A DNA stretch of 64,000 nucleotides from Hormoscilla sp. GUM202 (lineage in GTDB: Bacteria; Cyanobacteriota; Cyanobacteriia; Cyanobacteriales; Desertifilaceae), in assembly GCA_005518205.2 (NCBI GenBank), contig RFFC02000016.1:1-64000 (forward strand), read 5' to 3'. The position numbers were made by a program, and so were the translations under genes. The notes under the pieces are model-generated. The model saw nothing but the letters and a program-made list of their open reading frames with translations, did not search any database and was not told where the DNA came from. Every line of letters begins with the position of its first letter. Position 1 is the first letter of the stretch. Positions 51,985 through 61,128 of this stretch are shown piece by piece.

Positions 51985-54117
51985 ATGAAAATGAATCGAA
52001 CATTTTCGCAAATCTGCAAACTGTTTCTCACAGGGTTGTGTATTTGCTTGGCAATAGGGAACATTCTCTTTCCCTCCAGCAGTGCTTTAGCAGTATCTTT
52101 GTTGCCACCCGGAGAATACGAAGAGATTGGGAAGGCACTCTCCCGGCCTGAAGTAGATTGCCGCTTTGACCCGAATGCTGAGTGCTACTCTCCCTATGTG
52201 AAGCGACCTGAACAGGTCTTTTGGGGTGACACCCACCTGCATACCGTTTATTCCTTTGATGCGGGAGCCGCTGGAACTCGTTTAGGACCTGCGGATGCCT
52301 ATGAGTTTGCCCTGGGCAATGAAGTCATGACCGATGCGGGACAACCTGTGAAGTTATCTCATCCCTTAGATTTTTTGGTGGTGACCGATCACTCAGACGG
52401 AATAGGGGGTTTTTCAAAGTTTTTGTTCACCCCTCCAACAGATTGTGGTGCCGATCAAGAGCAGGTCGATACCTGGCATGAGATGATTGTCGCGGGTGGG
52501 GATGAGGCTACTCAAGCTTTATCAGAAATTGTTGCCGCATTTTCTCAAGGGATAGCGCCTTTATGCGTGTTTCCTTCTGTAGAAGAGCTCCAAACCTTCT
52601 GGCAGGAGATGATTGATGCCGCAGAAGCTTATAACGATCCGGGCAACTTTACCGCTGTGATTGGTTATGAGTGGACCTCGCTGCTGGGTGGCAACAATTT
52701 GCACCGCAATATCATCTACCGAGACAATGGGGACAAAGCCAAGCAGCTCATCCCCTTCACTACAGATCAAAGCACCAATCCAGAAGACCTTTGGGACTGG
52801 ATGCAAGCCTATGAGGATGCAACGGGTGGGGATGTCCTAGCCATTCCCCACAACGGCAATCTCAGCAACGGTCTCATGTTTGCTGAAATCGATCATAATG
52901 GTAATCCCTTAACCGAGGACTATGCCCAACGGCGACAGCTTTGGGAACCCATCTATGAAGTTACGCAGGTTAAAGGCACCAGTGAGACTCATCCGGAGAT
53001 CTCTCCTGATGATGAGTTTGCTGACTTTGAGGTTGCAGGTTGGGATGAAGGCAACCTGGATATGAGCTTCTTCAAACCCACTGACCCGGAAGCCCGCAAA
53101 GCCATGTTTGAGCATGAGTATGCTCGTCCTGCTCTGAAAAATGGCCTGAAACTGGAAGCAAGTCTGGATGCTAACCCCTTCAAATTTGGTCTGGCGGGTT
53201 CGACAGATTCTCATATTGCCGTGTCGGCGGTAGAAGAAAATAGCTACATGGGTAAGTTTCCCAATGAAGCTCCCAGTGCTGAACGAGCAATAGAGCAAGC
53301 CGGTCTTGGTCGTTTTGGATGGCAGTATGGAGCCTCTGGCTATATGGGAGTTTGGGCGACTGAAAATACCCGTAAGGCTCTATTCGATGCGATGGAGCGG
53401 CGAGAAGTGTATGGCACCACCGGACCGCGCATGGTGGTGCGCTTCTTTGGTGGTTGGGACTTTACCGACTCGGATCTAGACCTAGATCTGGCTGAAGTGG
53501 GTTACGACAAGGGGGTTCCCATGGGTAGCGATATGACCAGGATGCCGGAAGGAAAAACACCGACTTTCTTAGTGGCAGCGTTAAAAGACCCCATTCGAGG
53601 AAACCTCGATCGCATTCAAATCATCAAAGGCTGGCTGGATGCTGACGGCAACACTCAGGAGAAGGTCTACGATGTAGTTTGGTCAGACGATCGCCAAATT
53701 GTGGATGGCAAGCTGCCTCCAGTGGGCAGTATCGTCAACCCATGGTGTGCCAACCCATCATACGATACGGGTACAGTCAACACCGACACAGCCGAGTGGA
53801 CGAATACTATCGGTGAAGTTGAGTTGGCACAAGTTTGGACAGACCCCGACTTCGATCCGACCCAACGGGCATTTTACTATGCACGGGTGCTGGAAATTCC
53901 AACTCCTCGTTGGACGGACTACGACAAGGCGTTCTACGGCGACGAGTGGTGTAGCGAAGATCCCGATGCTTGCAAGGATATTCCGCTGACCTTGCAGGAA
54001 CGGGTGTATACCTCCCCGATCTGGTACTCCCCGGCGCAGGTGGTGCCTGCCCAACCTGTTGAAAATTTAAGTCACGAAGAATTTTGGGACCGAATCATTC
54101 AGGAGGTTATTCGATAA
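51985..54117 (+). CDS. Secreted DUF3604 protein (PHP-like metal hydrolase fold)
   Basis: A 710-residue protein with a signal peptide (SQICKLFLTGLCICLAIGNI, cleavage near ALA). The DUF3604 signature GDTHLHTVYSFDAGAAGTRL (metal-binding His pair) is followed by PLDFLVVTDHSDGIGGF, VIGYEWTS with HRNIIYRDN, AIPHNGNLSNGLMF and LAGSTDSHIAVSA. The metal ligands of a PHP/amidohydrolase-like site all appear present. Substrate unknown; DUF3604 genes are often near sulfatases and formylglycine-generating enzymes. A decayed tandem copy, including its upstream region, lies directly downstream. Confidence 0.88.
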   Translation: MKMNRTFSQICKLFLTGLCICLAIGNILFPSSSALAVSLLPPGEYEEIGKALSRPEVDCRFDPNAECYSPYVKRPEQVFWGDTHLHTVYSFDAGAAGTRLGPADAYEFALGNEVMTDAGQPVKLSHPLDFLVVTDHSDGIGGFSKFLFTPPTDCGADQEQVDTWHEMIVAGGDEATQALSEIVAAFSQGIAPLCVFPSVEELQTFWQEMIDAAEAYNDPGNFTAVIGYEWTSLLGGNNLHRNIIYRDNGDKAKQLIPFTTDQSTNPEDLWDWMQAYEDATGGDVLAIPHNGNLSNGLMFAEIDHNGNPLTEDYAQRRQLWEPIYEVTQVKGTSETHPEISPDDEFADFEVAGWDEGNLDMSFFKPTDPEARKAMFEHEYARPALKNGLKLEASLDANPFKFGLAGSTDSHIAVSAVEENSYMGKFPNEAPSAERAIEQAGLGRFGWQYGASGYMGVWATENTRKALFDAMERREVYGTTGPRMVVRFFGGWDFTDSDLDLDLAEVGYDKGVPMGSDMTRMPEGKTPTFLVAALKDPIRGNLDRIQIIKGWLDADGNTQEKVYDVVWSDDRQIVDGKLPPVGSIVNPWCANPSYDTGTVNTDTAEWTNTIGEVELAQVWTDPDFDPTQRAFYYARVLEIPTPRWTDYDKAFYGDEWCSEDPDACKDIPLTLQERVYTSPIWYSPAQVVPAQPVENLSHEEFWDRIIQEVIR

Positions 54118-54878
54118 GTGAGAGTTGAATTAAACAGCTAACCATTAGAGATAGGATGTCGAAGTTTGGTATCGCTTCGGCATCGGATTGCACAAAAATT
54201 AGCAATGAATTGATTGCGGAGAACAACTCGATGGCAGCGGGTCGCATACTACAGCCTGGCGAAGAATAGGGTTTCTTTGACTTGGTGGTGCGATCGCATT
54301 ACCGAAGCGATCGCAACAAAAGTTGAACCTGCCTCCGACAGGTTGGCGGTTCAAAAGAAGAGAATCAGGAGTTCATCAACATGAATCGAACCTTTTCACA
54401 TGCTGACATCGGCAAACTGTTTCTAACAGGATTGTGCGTGTTACTGCTGGTCGGGGGCATCCTGGACCGCAGCGCCCTGGCCGCACAGTTGCCGCCCGGA
54501 GAATACGATCGCATCGGCACAGCCGTCACACCCACATCGGGCTACGGCTACTCCCCCCTATGCAGGCGGACGGGACTTTCCCCAACAGGTGTTCTGGGGC
54601 GATACCCACCCTGCATACGATTTATTCCTTCGATGCGGGAGCTGCCGGGACTCGCCTGACCCCGGAAGATTCCTTCCGCTTTGCCCGAGGAGAAGAAGTG
54701 ACAAACGAAACCGGACAACAGGTAAAGCTGTCACGGCCCCTGGACTTTCTCGTGGTTTCCGATCACTCGGACTTTTTAGACGGGTTTCAACAAATCCTGA
54801 ACGGCGAACCGCCTGAGATTCTGGAAGATGAGACAGTTGCCCGATGGCATGAAGGGGTCAATAGTGATGACCCTGACA

Positions 54879-56292
54879 GGCTCTTCGGTACTTGGGTTGC
54901 TAAACTATTGCTAATTTTGAAAAGCTAATAAACATCTTAGCTCAAAATTTTCTATGTTACGAAAACAAAATCCGCACCGTTTAACTAACTTAATTTTTTG
55001 GTTAATACCTTCAACAATGCCATTAGTTGTTTTTTGCTCAAAATCTGCTGTTATCTCCACTAACCAGCGACGGATTGTTCCTTGACTTTTGGGAAATAAT
55101 TCTGCTGATTGTTTCAACCATTCTGCTAAATTCAATAAGCCATCAAACCAATTTATGCTCTCTTCAAATACTTTCCTAAAATTTTCTTTTAATTCATGCA
55201 TCTTTTGCAGCTTCGGGAATTCTTTATTGACTTCTTCTAATTGGCTTTTTTGAGCTTCATTTAAATCATCGGAATTAGCAAGAAGGACATATTTACTGTG
55301 ATGAAGCACCTTGAGTTTTGCAGTTTTTTTCTTCTTATCATCCATGTTATTAACTTCTTTTTTTGTTTGCTTACGACCATTGTCTAATTCTTCTTGAACC
55401 TGGTTCATTACATGAAATCTATCAGCTACTACCTCGGCGTGAGGCATTAATTTTTCTACCAAAGTTTTATAGGGACGCCATAAATCAATGCTAACCTCTT
55501 CTATGCCTGATAACACGTCTATTCCCCAAGATAGCAACACTTTTTCAATGGCTTCTTGGGTTCGATCGGGGACTAAAGCTAGAAGTTGACTATTGTCCAA
55601 ATCTACTAATACCGCACAATAATTACCTTGTCCTTTTATCAGGCTAATTTCATCAATCCCCAATCGTTTTAAGTCTTGAGGTTTTTGACCTACCAAACTT
55701 TTTTTTAAATCTTTTAACATAGTTTCAATTTCTGACTCACTTACCCCGGTTCTTTCGGCAACACTTTTAATATTACTATGTTTTACCTGATTCAATATAT
55801 CGTCGGCAAGTCTTTTAGTATAGTTGCGTTTTGGTTCACAAAAATCCAAAGGCTCACTAAAAATTTTTAAACAATTTTCACATTTCATTTTTCGTTTATT
55901 TACCTGTAAATAAACATTTTGACCATTCATAGGCAAGTCTTTAATTAGATGTGAATAATAGGAGTGAATTTTCTGACTCATTTGACCGCAATGAGGGCAG
56001 GCTACTTCTGAAGTTAAACTCGCTACGGAGAGGATTTTTCCTAGAGATGTATCTTGTACGAAATGAGTAACTTTAACATCTGGGATGTTCAGAAAATCTG
56101 TTAGTAGTTTGAGTTGTCCTTTTGAAGCCATGATAATTTTACCTCAGTTTTCACTTTGTCCTCAATTTCAGTAAAGCATTAAAAATGCCAGAAGTCAAGT
56201 ACAGCAATATGTTTACTCTTCAAGTATAACAATTTTAGTTTAATTTGACGAGTATTTATTTGATAGTTTAGCAACTCAGGTACCGAAGAGCC
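54879..56292 (-). mobile_element. ISL3-family insertion sequence (1414 bp)
   Basis: Terminal inverted repeats: GGCTCTTCGGTACTTGGGTT at the left and GGCTCTTCGGTACCTGAGTT (complement) at the right, continuing with GCTAAACTAT. An 8-bp target duplication CCCTGACA is at 54871-54878 and 56293-56300. One transposase fills it. All parts are intact, so it is recent and possibly active. Confidence 0.95.
54911..56131 (-). CDS. ISL3-family transposase
   Basis: A 406-residue protein. The N-terminal zinc-finger-like part has CPHCGQMSQKIHSYYSH and CENCLKIFSEP; a helix-turn-helix follows. The DDE domain shows LGIDEISLIKGQGNYCAVLV (first D), VSIDLWRPYKTLVEKLMPHA with VVADRFHVMNQV (second D), and NGIVEGINQKIKLVKRCGFC with FRNIENFELRCLL (E region). 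All are typical of ISL3 transposases. No frameshift. Confidence 0.93.
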   Translation of the reverse strand: MASKGQLKLLTDFLNIPDVKVTHFVQDTSLGKILSVASLTSEVACPHCGQMSQKIHSYYSHLIKDLPMNGQNVYLQVNKRKMKCENCLKIFSEPLDFCEPKRNYTKRLADDILNQVKHSNIKSVAERTGVSESEIETMLKDLKKSLVGQKPQDLKRLGIDEISLIKGQGNYCAVLVDLDNSQLLALVPDRTQEAIEKVLLSWGIDVLSGIEEVSIDLWRPYKTLVEKLMPHAEVVADRFHVMNQVQEELDNGRKQTKKEVNNMDDKKKKTAKLKVLHHSKYVLLANSDDLNEAQKSQLEEVNKEFPKLQKMHELKENFRKVFEESINWFDGLLNLAEWLKQSAELFPKSQGTIRRWLVEITADFEQKTTNGIVEGINQKIKLVKRCGFCFRNIENFELRCLLAFQN

Positions 56293-56653
56293 CCCTGACA
56301 TAATCCTCAAAACTACGCTAGAAATGGTCGAGGCGTTTGCTGAGGAAAAGATGCCCGAAGTAATATCCCCTAAGCGAAGAGGATTTACGCACCGCCTGGG
56401 AAGCAGAAGTAGATGCGGCTGAAGCCTATAACGACCCCGGCCAATTTACCTCCATCATTGGCTATGAGTGGACTGCCATGCCCAGCGGCAACAACCTCCA
56501 CCGCAATGTTCTCTTCCGGGATGGCGGGGATAAAGTCCGGGCCGGTTCTTCCCTGTTTTTCAATCGCCAAAGGCTTGAATATGTAGCTATTATATGCCAG
56601 CAGCAAGAATACCATTTAGACATCCCCTGAAACTACAAAAACAATTGAGGATT

Positions 56654-57673
56654 ATGACTTTGGTTTCCCATTTAATCCATAAATTTACCCTGATTTATCT
56701 GGCGGTATCGCTATTTCTGGGTTTCTCTACCCCTGGGAATGCGGCACCGCTCTCTTCTGCCTCCTCAGATCCCTCTTGTCCCGAAGGCATGGTCTTCATT
56801 CCGGGAGGGACTTTTACCATCGGGTCTGATACTCACTATCCCTCCGAAAGTTCTGCGGGAGATGTGACGGTGGATAGTTTTTGTATCGATCGCCACGAAG
56901 TCACCAACGCAGAATTCCGGCAATTTGTGGAAGCTACGGGCTACAAAACCATTGCCGAACGCCCCCTGCCGAAAGCCGAATTTCCCGATCTAACCGACGA
57001 GCAACTGCAACCCGGTTCGATCGTCTTTCAGCCCCCCTCCGAAGGGATACAACAGATAGCTTATTTAAGCTGGTGGCATTGGGTGGTTGGTGCCAACTGG
57101 CAACATCCCTATGGTCCAGACAGCAGCATCGTCGGCAAAGATAACTATCCCGTGGTTCACATAGCCTATGATGATGCGGTTGCTTATGCCAAGTGGGCGG
57201 GCAAATCTCTGCCTACGGAAGCCCAATGGGAAAATGCCGCCCGGGGCGGGCTGAAAGATAAAGAATTCAGTTGGGGAGATAGTTATTCTGCTAAAAAAGC
57301 CAATACCTGGCAAGGTCTATTTCCATTCTTCAACAGGAAAGAGGATGGCTATTTAGGTCCTGCACCGGTGGAATCCTTTCCCCCCAATGGCTATGGACTT
57401 TATGATATGACGGGAAATGTTTGGGAATTAACCTCAGATTGGTATCGGGTGGGGCACGATGGCAAAAGTCACAGTCTCAACCCCCTAGGACCCGATCGGG
57501 CTGAGAGTTTCGATCCGAAAAAACCCACTGAAGGTGCAATGCACGTGATTAAAGGTGGCTCTTACCTCTGCGCCAAGAATTATTGTAGTCGCTATCGACC
57601 AGCAGCGCGGGAGTCTCAAGCTCCCGATACTGGCACAACTCACATTGGCTTTCGCTTAGTCAAAAACCTTTAG
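56654..57673 (+). CDS. Formylglycine-generating enzyme (SUMF1/FGE family), secreted
   Basis: The ATG at 56654 follows TTGAGGATT and is preferred over 56594. The 339-residue product has a signal peptide (hydrophobic 8-27, GNAAP). The FGE domain begins CPEGMVFIPGGTFTIGSD and includes DRHEVTNAEFRQFVEATGY, SLPTEAQWENAARGG and GYGLYDMTGNVWELTSDWY. The active-site pair is present in GGSYLCAKNYCSRYRPAARE (Cys306 and Cys311), the C-x4-C of true FGE. It would oxidise a sulfatase cysteine to formylglycine using copper and oxygen. No sulfatase is in the window. It follows the DUF3604 genes. Confidence 0.9.
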   Translation: MTLVSHLIHKFTLIYLAVSLFLGFSTPGNAAPLSSASSDPSCPEGMVFIPGGTFTIGSDTHYPSESSAGDVTVDSFCIDRHEVTNAEFRQFVEATGYKTIAERPLPKAEFPDLTDEQLQPGSIVFQPPSEGIQQIAYLSWWHWVVGANWQHPYGPDSSIVGKDNYPVVHIAYDDAVAYAKWAGKSLPTEAQWENAARGGLKDKEFSWGDSYSAKKANTWQGLFPFFNRKEDGYLGPAPVESFPPNGYGLYDMTGNVWELTSDWYRVGHDGKSHSLNPLGPDRAESFDPKKPTEGAMHVIKGGSYLCAKNYCSRYRPAARESQAPDTGTTHIGFRLVKNL

Positions 57674-57806
57674 CTTTCCAGAGGGCGCATCTCAAGGAAA
57701 GATTAACAAACCCGGTAACTTCTGCGAAACCGGTTTAGAGGGCTACTAAAGAAGACTTGACAGACTTGGCGATTTTTCGCGATCGCGGGTAATGCACCGA
57801 CAATAA

Positions 57807-58526
57807 CTAAGTATCCCAAGCGGGGTGAGTCAGGAGGGAAGCTATCACCCGCACGCCTCGCAGTTGATTAGATAAAGGTAAATGTCCTCTGGGTGCGGTG
57901 ATATCCCAGGTAAATTCCTGGGGATATCTAGTCCAATTATTATCGGACTTCCAGCCAATCTTGGGCCAGAGATTGTCCCAGTTTTTACCCACCGACAGCC
58001 AAAGTTCTCGCTGCACGGAAAAACCAAACTTGCCTTCAGAGTAGACTAACCACAGACTATTGATAGTTTGTAAGTCAGTGATGGGAAACCTTTCTACTTC
58101 GGTAAAATACAGCCATTTTCTCTGCACCGCCCTGGCCCCGGCTAATTCACATAGCTTTTGGTTGGTCAGGCGATCTGCTGCTTGCCAGTCAAGTTTAGCC
58201 AGCAGTTGCTGCAACTGAGTATAGTCTAGGTCGCGATCGGACGCCAGGGGCACGACTCCAGTAGGAAAATCAGCTTGCAGAAACTCCTTGACTTGGGTGT
58301 CGGACGCTGCTAGCAGAGTTTGGTATACTTTACCATCAATGGGGGTCGGCTGGCTGTCGGGCAGGCGATCGCGCAAAAATTCCATCAACAGGCGCGTTCC
58401 ATCTGCGCCTGCGTCAGCCAGTTGGGGAATCGATTGCAGCTGGGTCTTTGCCTTACCAGATCTTAACTGGGTTTCCAGACGTGCGAGGTCAGGATTTGAT
58501 GCTAAACTGGTAGCTTGGTCACTCAT
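57807..58526 (-). CDS. gun4: GUN4 domain protein
   Basis: The ATG at 58526 (MSDQATSLASNPDLARLETQ) is preferred over 58553, which would overlap the upstream gene. The 239-residue product has a helical N-terminal domain (about 5-85) and the GUN4 core (about 95-239): LDYTQLQQLLAKLDWQAADR, FPITDLQTINSLWLVYSEGK, FGFSVQRELWLSVG and a C-terminal LSNQLRGVRVIASLL. GUN4 binds protoporphyrin IX and Mg-protoporphyrin IX and stimulates Mg-chelatase in chlorophyll synthesis. It begins 4 bp after rfaE2 ends, so co-transcription is likely. Confidence 0.92.
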   Translation of the reverse strand: MSDQATSLASNPDLARLETQLRSGKAKTQLQSIPQLADAGADGTRLLMEFLRDRLPDSQPTPIDGKVYQTLLAASDTQVKEFLQADFPTGVVPLASDRDLDYTQLQQLLAKLDWQAADRLTNQKLCELAGARAVQRKWLYFTEVERFPITDLQTINSLWLVYSEGKFGFSVQRELWLSVGKNWDNLWPKIGWKSDNNWTRYPQEFTWDITAPRGHLPLSNQLRGVRVIASLLTHPAWDT

Positions 58527-58530
58527 AAAA

Positions 58531-59046
58531 TTAATAATTGTTGACCGACTCAATTGATCTGAAATTTAAGATTTTGTTAATAATAGCGCTGGTAGAAGTG
58601 GGAATTTCCACCTTAACCAACTCCAGGCGGCAACCGCCAGCTGTAACTGCCGGTGCTTCTGGTAAAGTTTCAATGGTATAGTCCCCTCCTTTGGCATAGA
58701 TATCAGGTTTGAGTGCTTCAATTAATGATACCGCTGTCAGGGTGTCAAAAACGATCGCGGCATCCACGGGTTTTAGTCCGCACAGGAGTTCCGCCCGCTG
58801 CATTTCCGGGACGATCGGGCGCGGCGGTTCTCCTGACCGGTGCTGCTTCAGCTGGCGGACGGTGCGATCGCTATTTAGGCCCACAACGAGCGATCGGCCC
58901 AGCGCTTTAGCAACCTGTAAGTAGCGCAGGTGTCCGACATGCAGCAGGTCGAAACAGCCATTAGTCAGCACCAGGGGACGCCAATTTTCCGGGTAGGTCG
59001 CTATAGTCTGTTGTAGTTCTTCGAGGCTGTAAATACCAGAAATCAT
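58531..59046 (-). CDS. rfaE2: D-glycero-beta-D-manno-heptose 1-phosphate adenylyltransferase (RfaE2-like)
   Basis: A 171-residue cytidylyltransferase-fold enzyme. LTNGCFDLLHVGHLRYLQVA is the NGxFDxxHxGH nucleotide motif; VGLNSDRTVRQLK, RAELLCGLKPVDAAIVF and KPDIYAKGGDYT complete the family. It activates heptose 1-phosphate for lipopolysaccharide or ADP-heptose synthesis. The kinase half found in HldE fusions is absent. gun4 follows directly. Confidence 0.9.
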   Translation of the reverse strand: MISGIYSLEELQQTIATYPENWRPLVLTNGCFDLLHVGHLRYLQVAKALGRSLVVGLNSDRTVRQLKQHRSGEPPRPIVPEMQRAELLCGLKPVDAAIVFDTLTAVSLIEALKPDIYAKGGDYTIETLPEAPAVTAGGCRLELVKVEIPTSTSAIINKILNFRSIESVNNY

Positions 59047-59127
59047 ATCCCCTTAATTTTAGACAATTATAACAAATACTCGACTTCTTGATATCTATGT
59101 GATTTTATATAACCTAAGTTGCTACCT

Positions 59128-59240
59128 ATAGAACCTCAAAACCCAAATTAGCCAAAATTTGCCTTGCCTTGTGATTTACCCCAAAATGGCATTTTTGCGG
59201 ATAAAGTTACCAAAAATGGCTGTCTGGGACGTAGAATTTT
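59128..59240. repeat. 110-bp dispersed repeat, inverted copy 2
   Basis: AGAACCTCAAAACCCAAATT, then GTGATTTACCCCAAAATGGC and CCAAAAATGGCTGTC; diverged inverted copy of 51207-51318. The gap 59047-59459 has no gene. Confidence 0.75.
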
Positions 59241-59377
59241 TTATAGGTGGCAACTTGAGTTATATATTACCACGTACCTGTCTGATTGCTCGCTGTGACC
59301 TGCCCTCGTTCCCTGGGGACCGCCTGGGAACGTGGTCAAGGGGTTGGATGGGGGCTCACGCCAGCCAGCAACAGTAA

Positions 59378-59406
59378 CCCCTCAAACTGCCAGAGAGTTT
59401 GAGGGG
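59378..59406. repeat. 11-bp perfect hairpin
   Basis: CCCCTCAAACT (59378-59388), loop GCCAGAG, AGTTTGAGGGG (59396-59406), just left of the IS630 element. No T-run. Confidence 0.8.
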
Positions 59407-59461
59407 AAGGGACAGCGCCAACACTCCATAGTTGCCGCCTCATGGTTTATTTAACCTGTTA

Positions 59462-60640
59462 AGTAGTTGGACAAAATTAATTGCACAAAATCGAGAAAAC
59501 TTGTTATACTAGATATAGCTACTCGTACATGTAGCAGATTTTTGTCAAACTAACGGGGAGTCGGTTTTCATGCTCATCCCCGGCCAGATATATTTGACAT
59601 AATATGACGATAAATTAGGAGAAATTAAGAAGGATTTTAATGCGCGAAATAAATGAGCTTTCTGCAAAATTGCTCTTACGAATTTATCATCAAAGTCGCC
59701 ATCATCAAGTTCGTCAAAGAGCACATTGTTTACTTTTGCGAGATCGAGAACATAAAAAAGTTAAAGAACTTATGGAAATCTTTGATGTTAGTTATAGAAC
59801 TATCTACAATTGGATTAAAAATTGGGATTCCGAGGGAATGGTCGGACTATATAATAAGTCTGGAAGAGGTCGTAAGCAAACCTTTAGTCTCGAACAAAAA
59901 GAAAAAATTAAAGCCTGGACTGAAGAAGAACCGAGGCAATTAAAAAAAGTGGTGGCTAAAATCAAAGAAGAATGGGGAATTGAAACAAGTGTTAAAACTG
60001 TTCAGAGAATATTGAAAACAATGAATATGAGTTGGCATCGGATGCGTAAAGGGGTAGCTGTCAGCCCCCCAGCTCAAGAGTATGAGGAAAAAAAAGCACA
60101 ACTTGAACAACTGAAACTGTTAGACAATTTGGGGGAAATTAATTTGTATTATTTAGATGAAAGTGGGTTTTATTTAATCCCTTGTGTCCCTTATGGATGG
60201 CAAAATATTGGGGAATATATAGAAGTACCTAGTCGGAGTAGCCGCAGATTAAATGTATTAGGAATAATGAATCGCCACAATCATTTAGAAGCGTATGTAT
60301 CTACTCAAAATATTAATTCAGATGTAGTCATAGCTTGTATCGATGCATTTTTTCCCACGAGAATGGAAAAGCAAACAGTAATTGTAGTAGACCAAGCATC
60401 TGTCCATACTAGTGATGCTATTCAAGATAAGATTGAAGAATGGAAAGAACGCAATATTACTATATTCCATCTCCCCACTTATTCACCTCATTTGAATTTG
60501 ATTGAAATCTTGTGGCGGTTTATTAAATACGAATGGATTGAAATCGATGCTTATTCTTGCTGGAAAAACTTAGTTGATTCCGTTGAAACAATCATAAAAA
60601 ATTTTGGAGAAAAATATGTAATTAATTTTGTCTGACTACT
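59462..60640 (+). mobile_element. IS630-family insertion sequence (1179 bp)
   Basis: Terminal inverted repeats AGTAGTTGGACAAAATTAAT (left) and AGTAGTCAGACAAAATTAAT (right, complement), flanked by TA at 59460-59461 and 60641-60642, the target duplication of IS630/Tc1-mariner elements. The ends match both 100-bp MITEs. The transposase is intact. Confidence 0.95.
59640..60635 (+). CDS. IS630-family transposase
   Basis: A 331-residue protein with N-terminal helix-turn-helix domains (RQRAHCLLLRDREHKKVKEL; VSYRTIYNWIKNWDSEGMVG) and a DDE_3 catalytic domain: YYLDESGFYLIPCVPYGW (first D), VIVVDQASVHTSDAIQDKIE (second D) and LPTYSPHLNLIEILWRFIKY (E). Both halves are in a single frame, whereas many cyanobacterial IS630s need frameshifting. 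Ribosome site AGGAGAAATTAAGAAGG upstream. AT-rich compared with neighbours. Confidence 0.95.
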   Translation: MREINELSAKLLLRIYHQSRHHQVRQRAHCLLLRDREHKKVKELMEIFDVSYRTIYNWIKNWDSEGMVGLYNKSGRGRKQTFSLEQKEKIKAWTEEEPRQLKKVVAKIKEEWGIETSVKTVQRILKTMNMSWHRMRKGVAVSPPAQEYEEKKAQLEQLKLLDNLGEINLYYLDESGFYLIPCVPYGWQNIGEYIEVPSRSSRRLNVLGIMNRHNHLEAYVSTQNINSDVVIACIDAFFPTRMEKQTVIVVDQASVHTSDAIQDKIEEWKERNITIFHLPTYSPHLNLIEILWRFIKYEWIEIDAYSCWKNLVDSVETIIKNFGEKYVINFV

Positions 60641-60720
60641 TAGCTTTTGTTTTTCTTGTTTTTCAGACCATAAACAGCACCCAAAGCACCCACAGCCAAA
60701 AGACCCCGAGGACGGCTCAT
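60640..60720 (-). CDS. Possible 26-residue peptide next to IS630
   Basis: Reads MSRPRGLLAVGALGAVYGLK, then KNKKNKS and TAA: a short hydrophobic segment with a basic end, like a single-pass membrane peptide. The TAA uses the TA target copy of the IS, but skipping the IS also gives TAA. No ribosome site is clear. Weak. Confidence 0.3.
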   Translation of the reverse strand: MSRPRGLLAVGALGAVYGLKNKKNKS

Positions 60721-60726
60721 TGTGGT

Positions 60727-60954
60727 CTAGTACCTATTAGGTACTTCTGCCACCGTGCCTGCACCTGATATTGCATTGGTATTGGTAGATACCCCTATGG
60801 ATACCCCTGAGCTTTTTCTGGTAGATGCCCTGATGCCAATCAATTGTGAGATTTTCCCGTCTACCTGACGAGCACCGGTTTTATCGGCCCGATCGCATAA
60901 TTGACTAGGCGATCTTGTCCTAGTTTTTACCGATATTAGTTGATTTTTTTTCAA
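60727..60954 (-). CDS. Hypothetical 75-residue protein
   Basis: Reads QVDGKISQLIGIRASTRKSS and GVSIGVSTNTNAISGAGTVA, rich in S, T and G, with no recognised domain. It sits six bases upstream of the 26-residue frame on the same strand. It could be a small secreted or decayed gene. Weak. Confidence 0.25.
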   Translation of the reverse strand: MKKNQLISVKTRTRSPSQLCDRADKTGARQVDGKISQLIGIRASTRKSSGVSIGVSTNTNAISGAGTVAEVPNRY

Positions 60955-61128
60955 GGATTTTTTCGTGATTAAATTTTTTGATTTTTTTTTTGGGGAAATG
61001 GGTTATAGGCCCGAATAAGGACATTACTGGCGGAATTATGCAGATCGCCAGCATCAGGCTGTGAGATTTGGTCAAATCTTCACAATCGCAGCCTACAGGA
61101 TGAAGATTGTCTCACCCAAAAAGCGATT

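Larger units (their letters stand above)
54381..56560 (+). pseudogene. Second DUF3604 gene: frameshifted, split by ISL3, 3'-truncated
   Basis: From the ATG at 54381 the product resembles the first DUF3604 protein (signal peptide, LPPGEYDRIGTA). Extra C residues near 54555 and 54610 break the frame. The DUF3604 core continues to SDHSDFLDGFQQILNGEP and EDETVARWHEGVNSDDP, where the ISL3 element is inserted. Beyond it the family resumes ([48 protein letters not shown]). The last about 480 residues are absent. The upstream GCGATCGC-ATTACCGAA-GCGATCGC block is shared with the intact gene, showing a tandem duplication. Confidence 0.88.
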
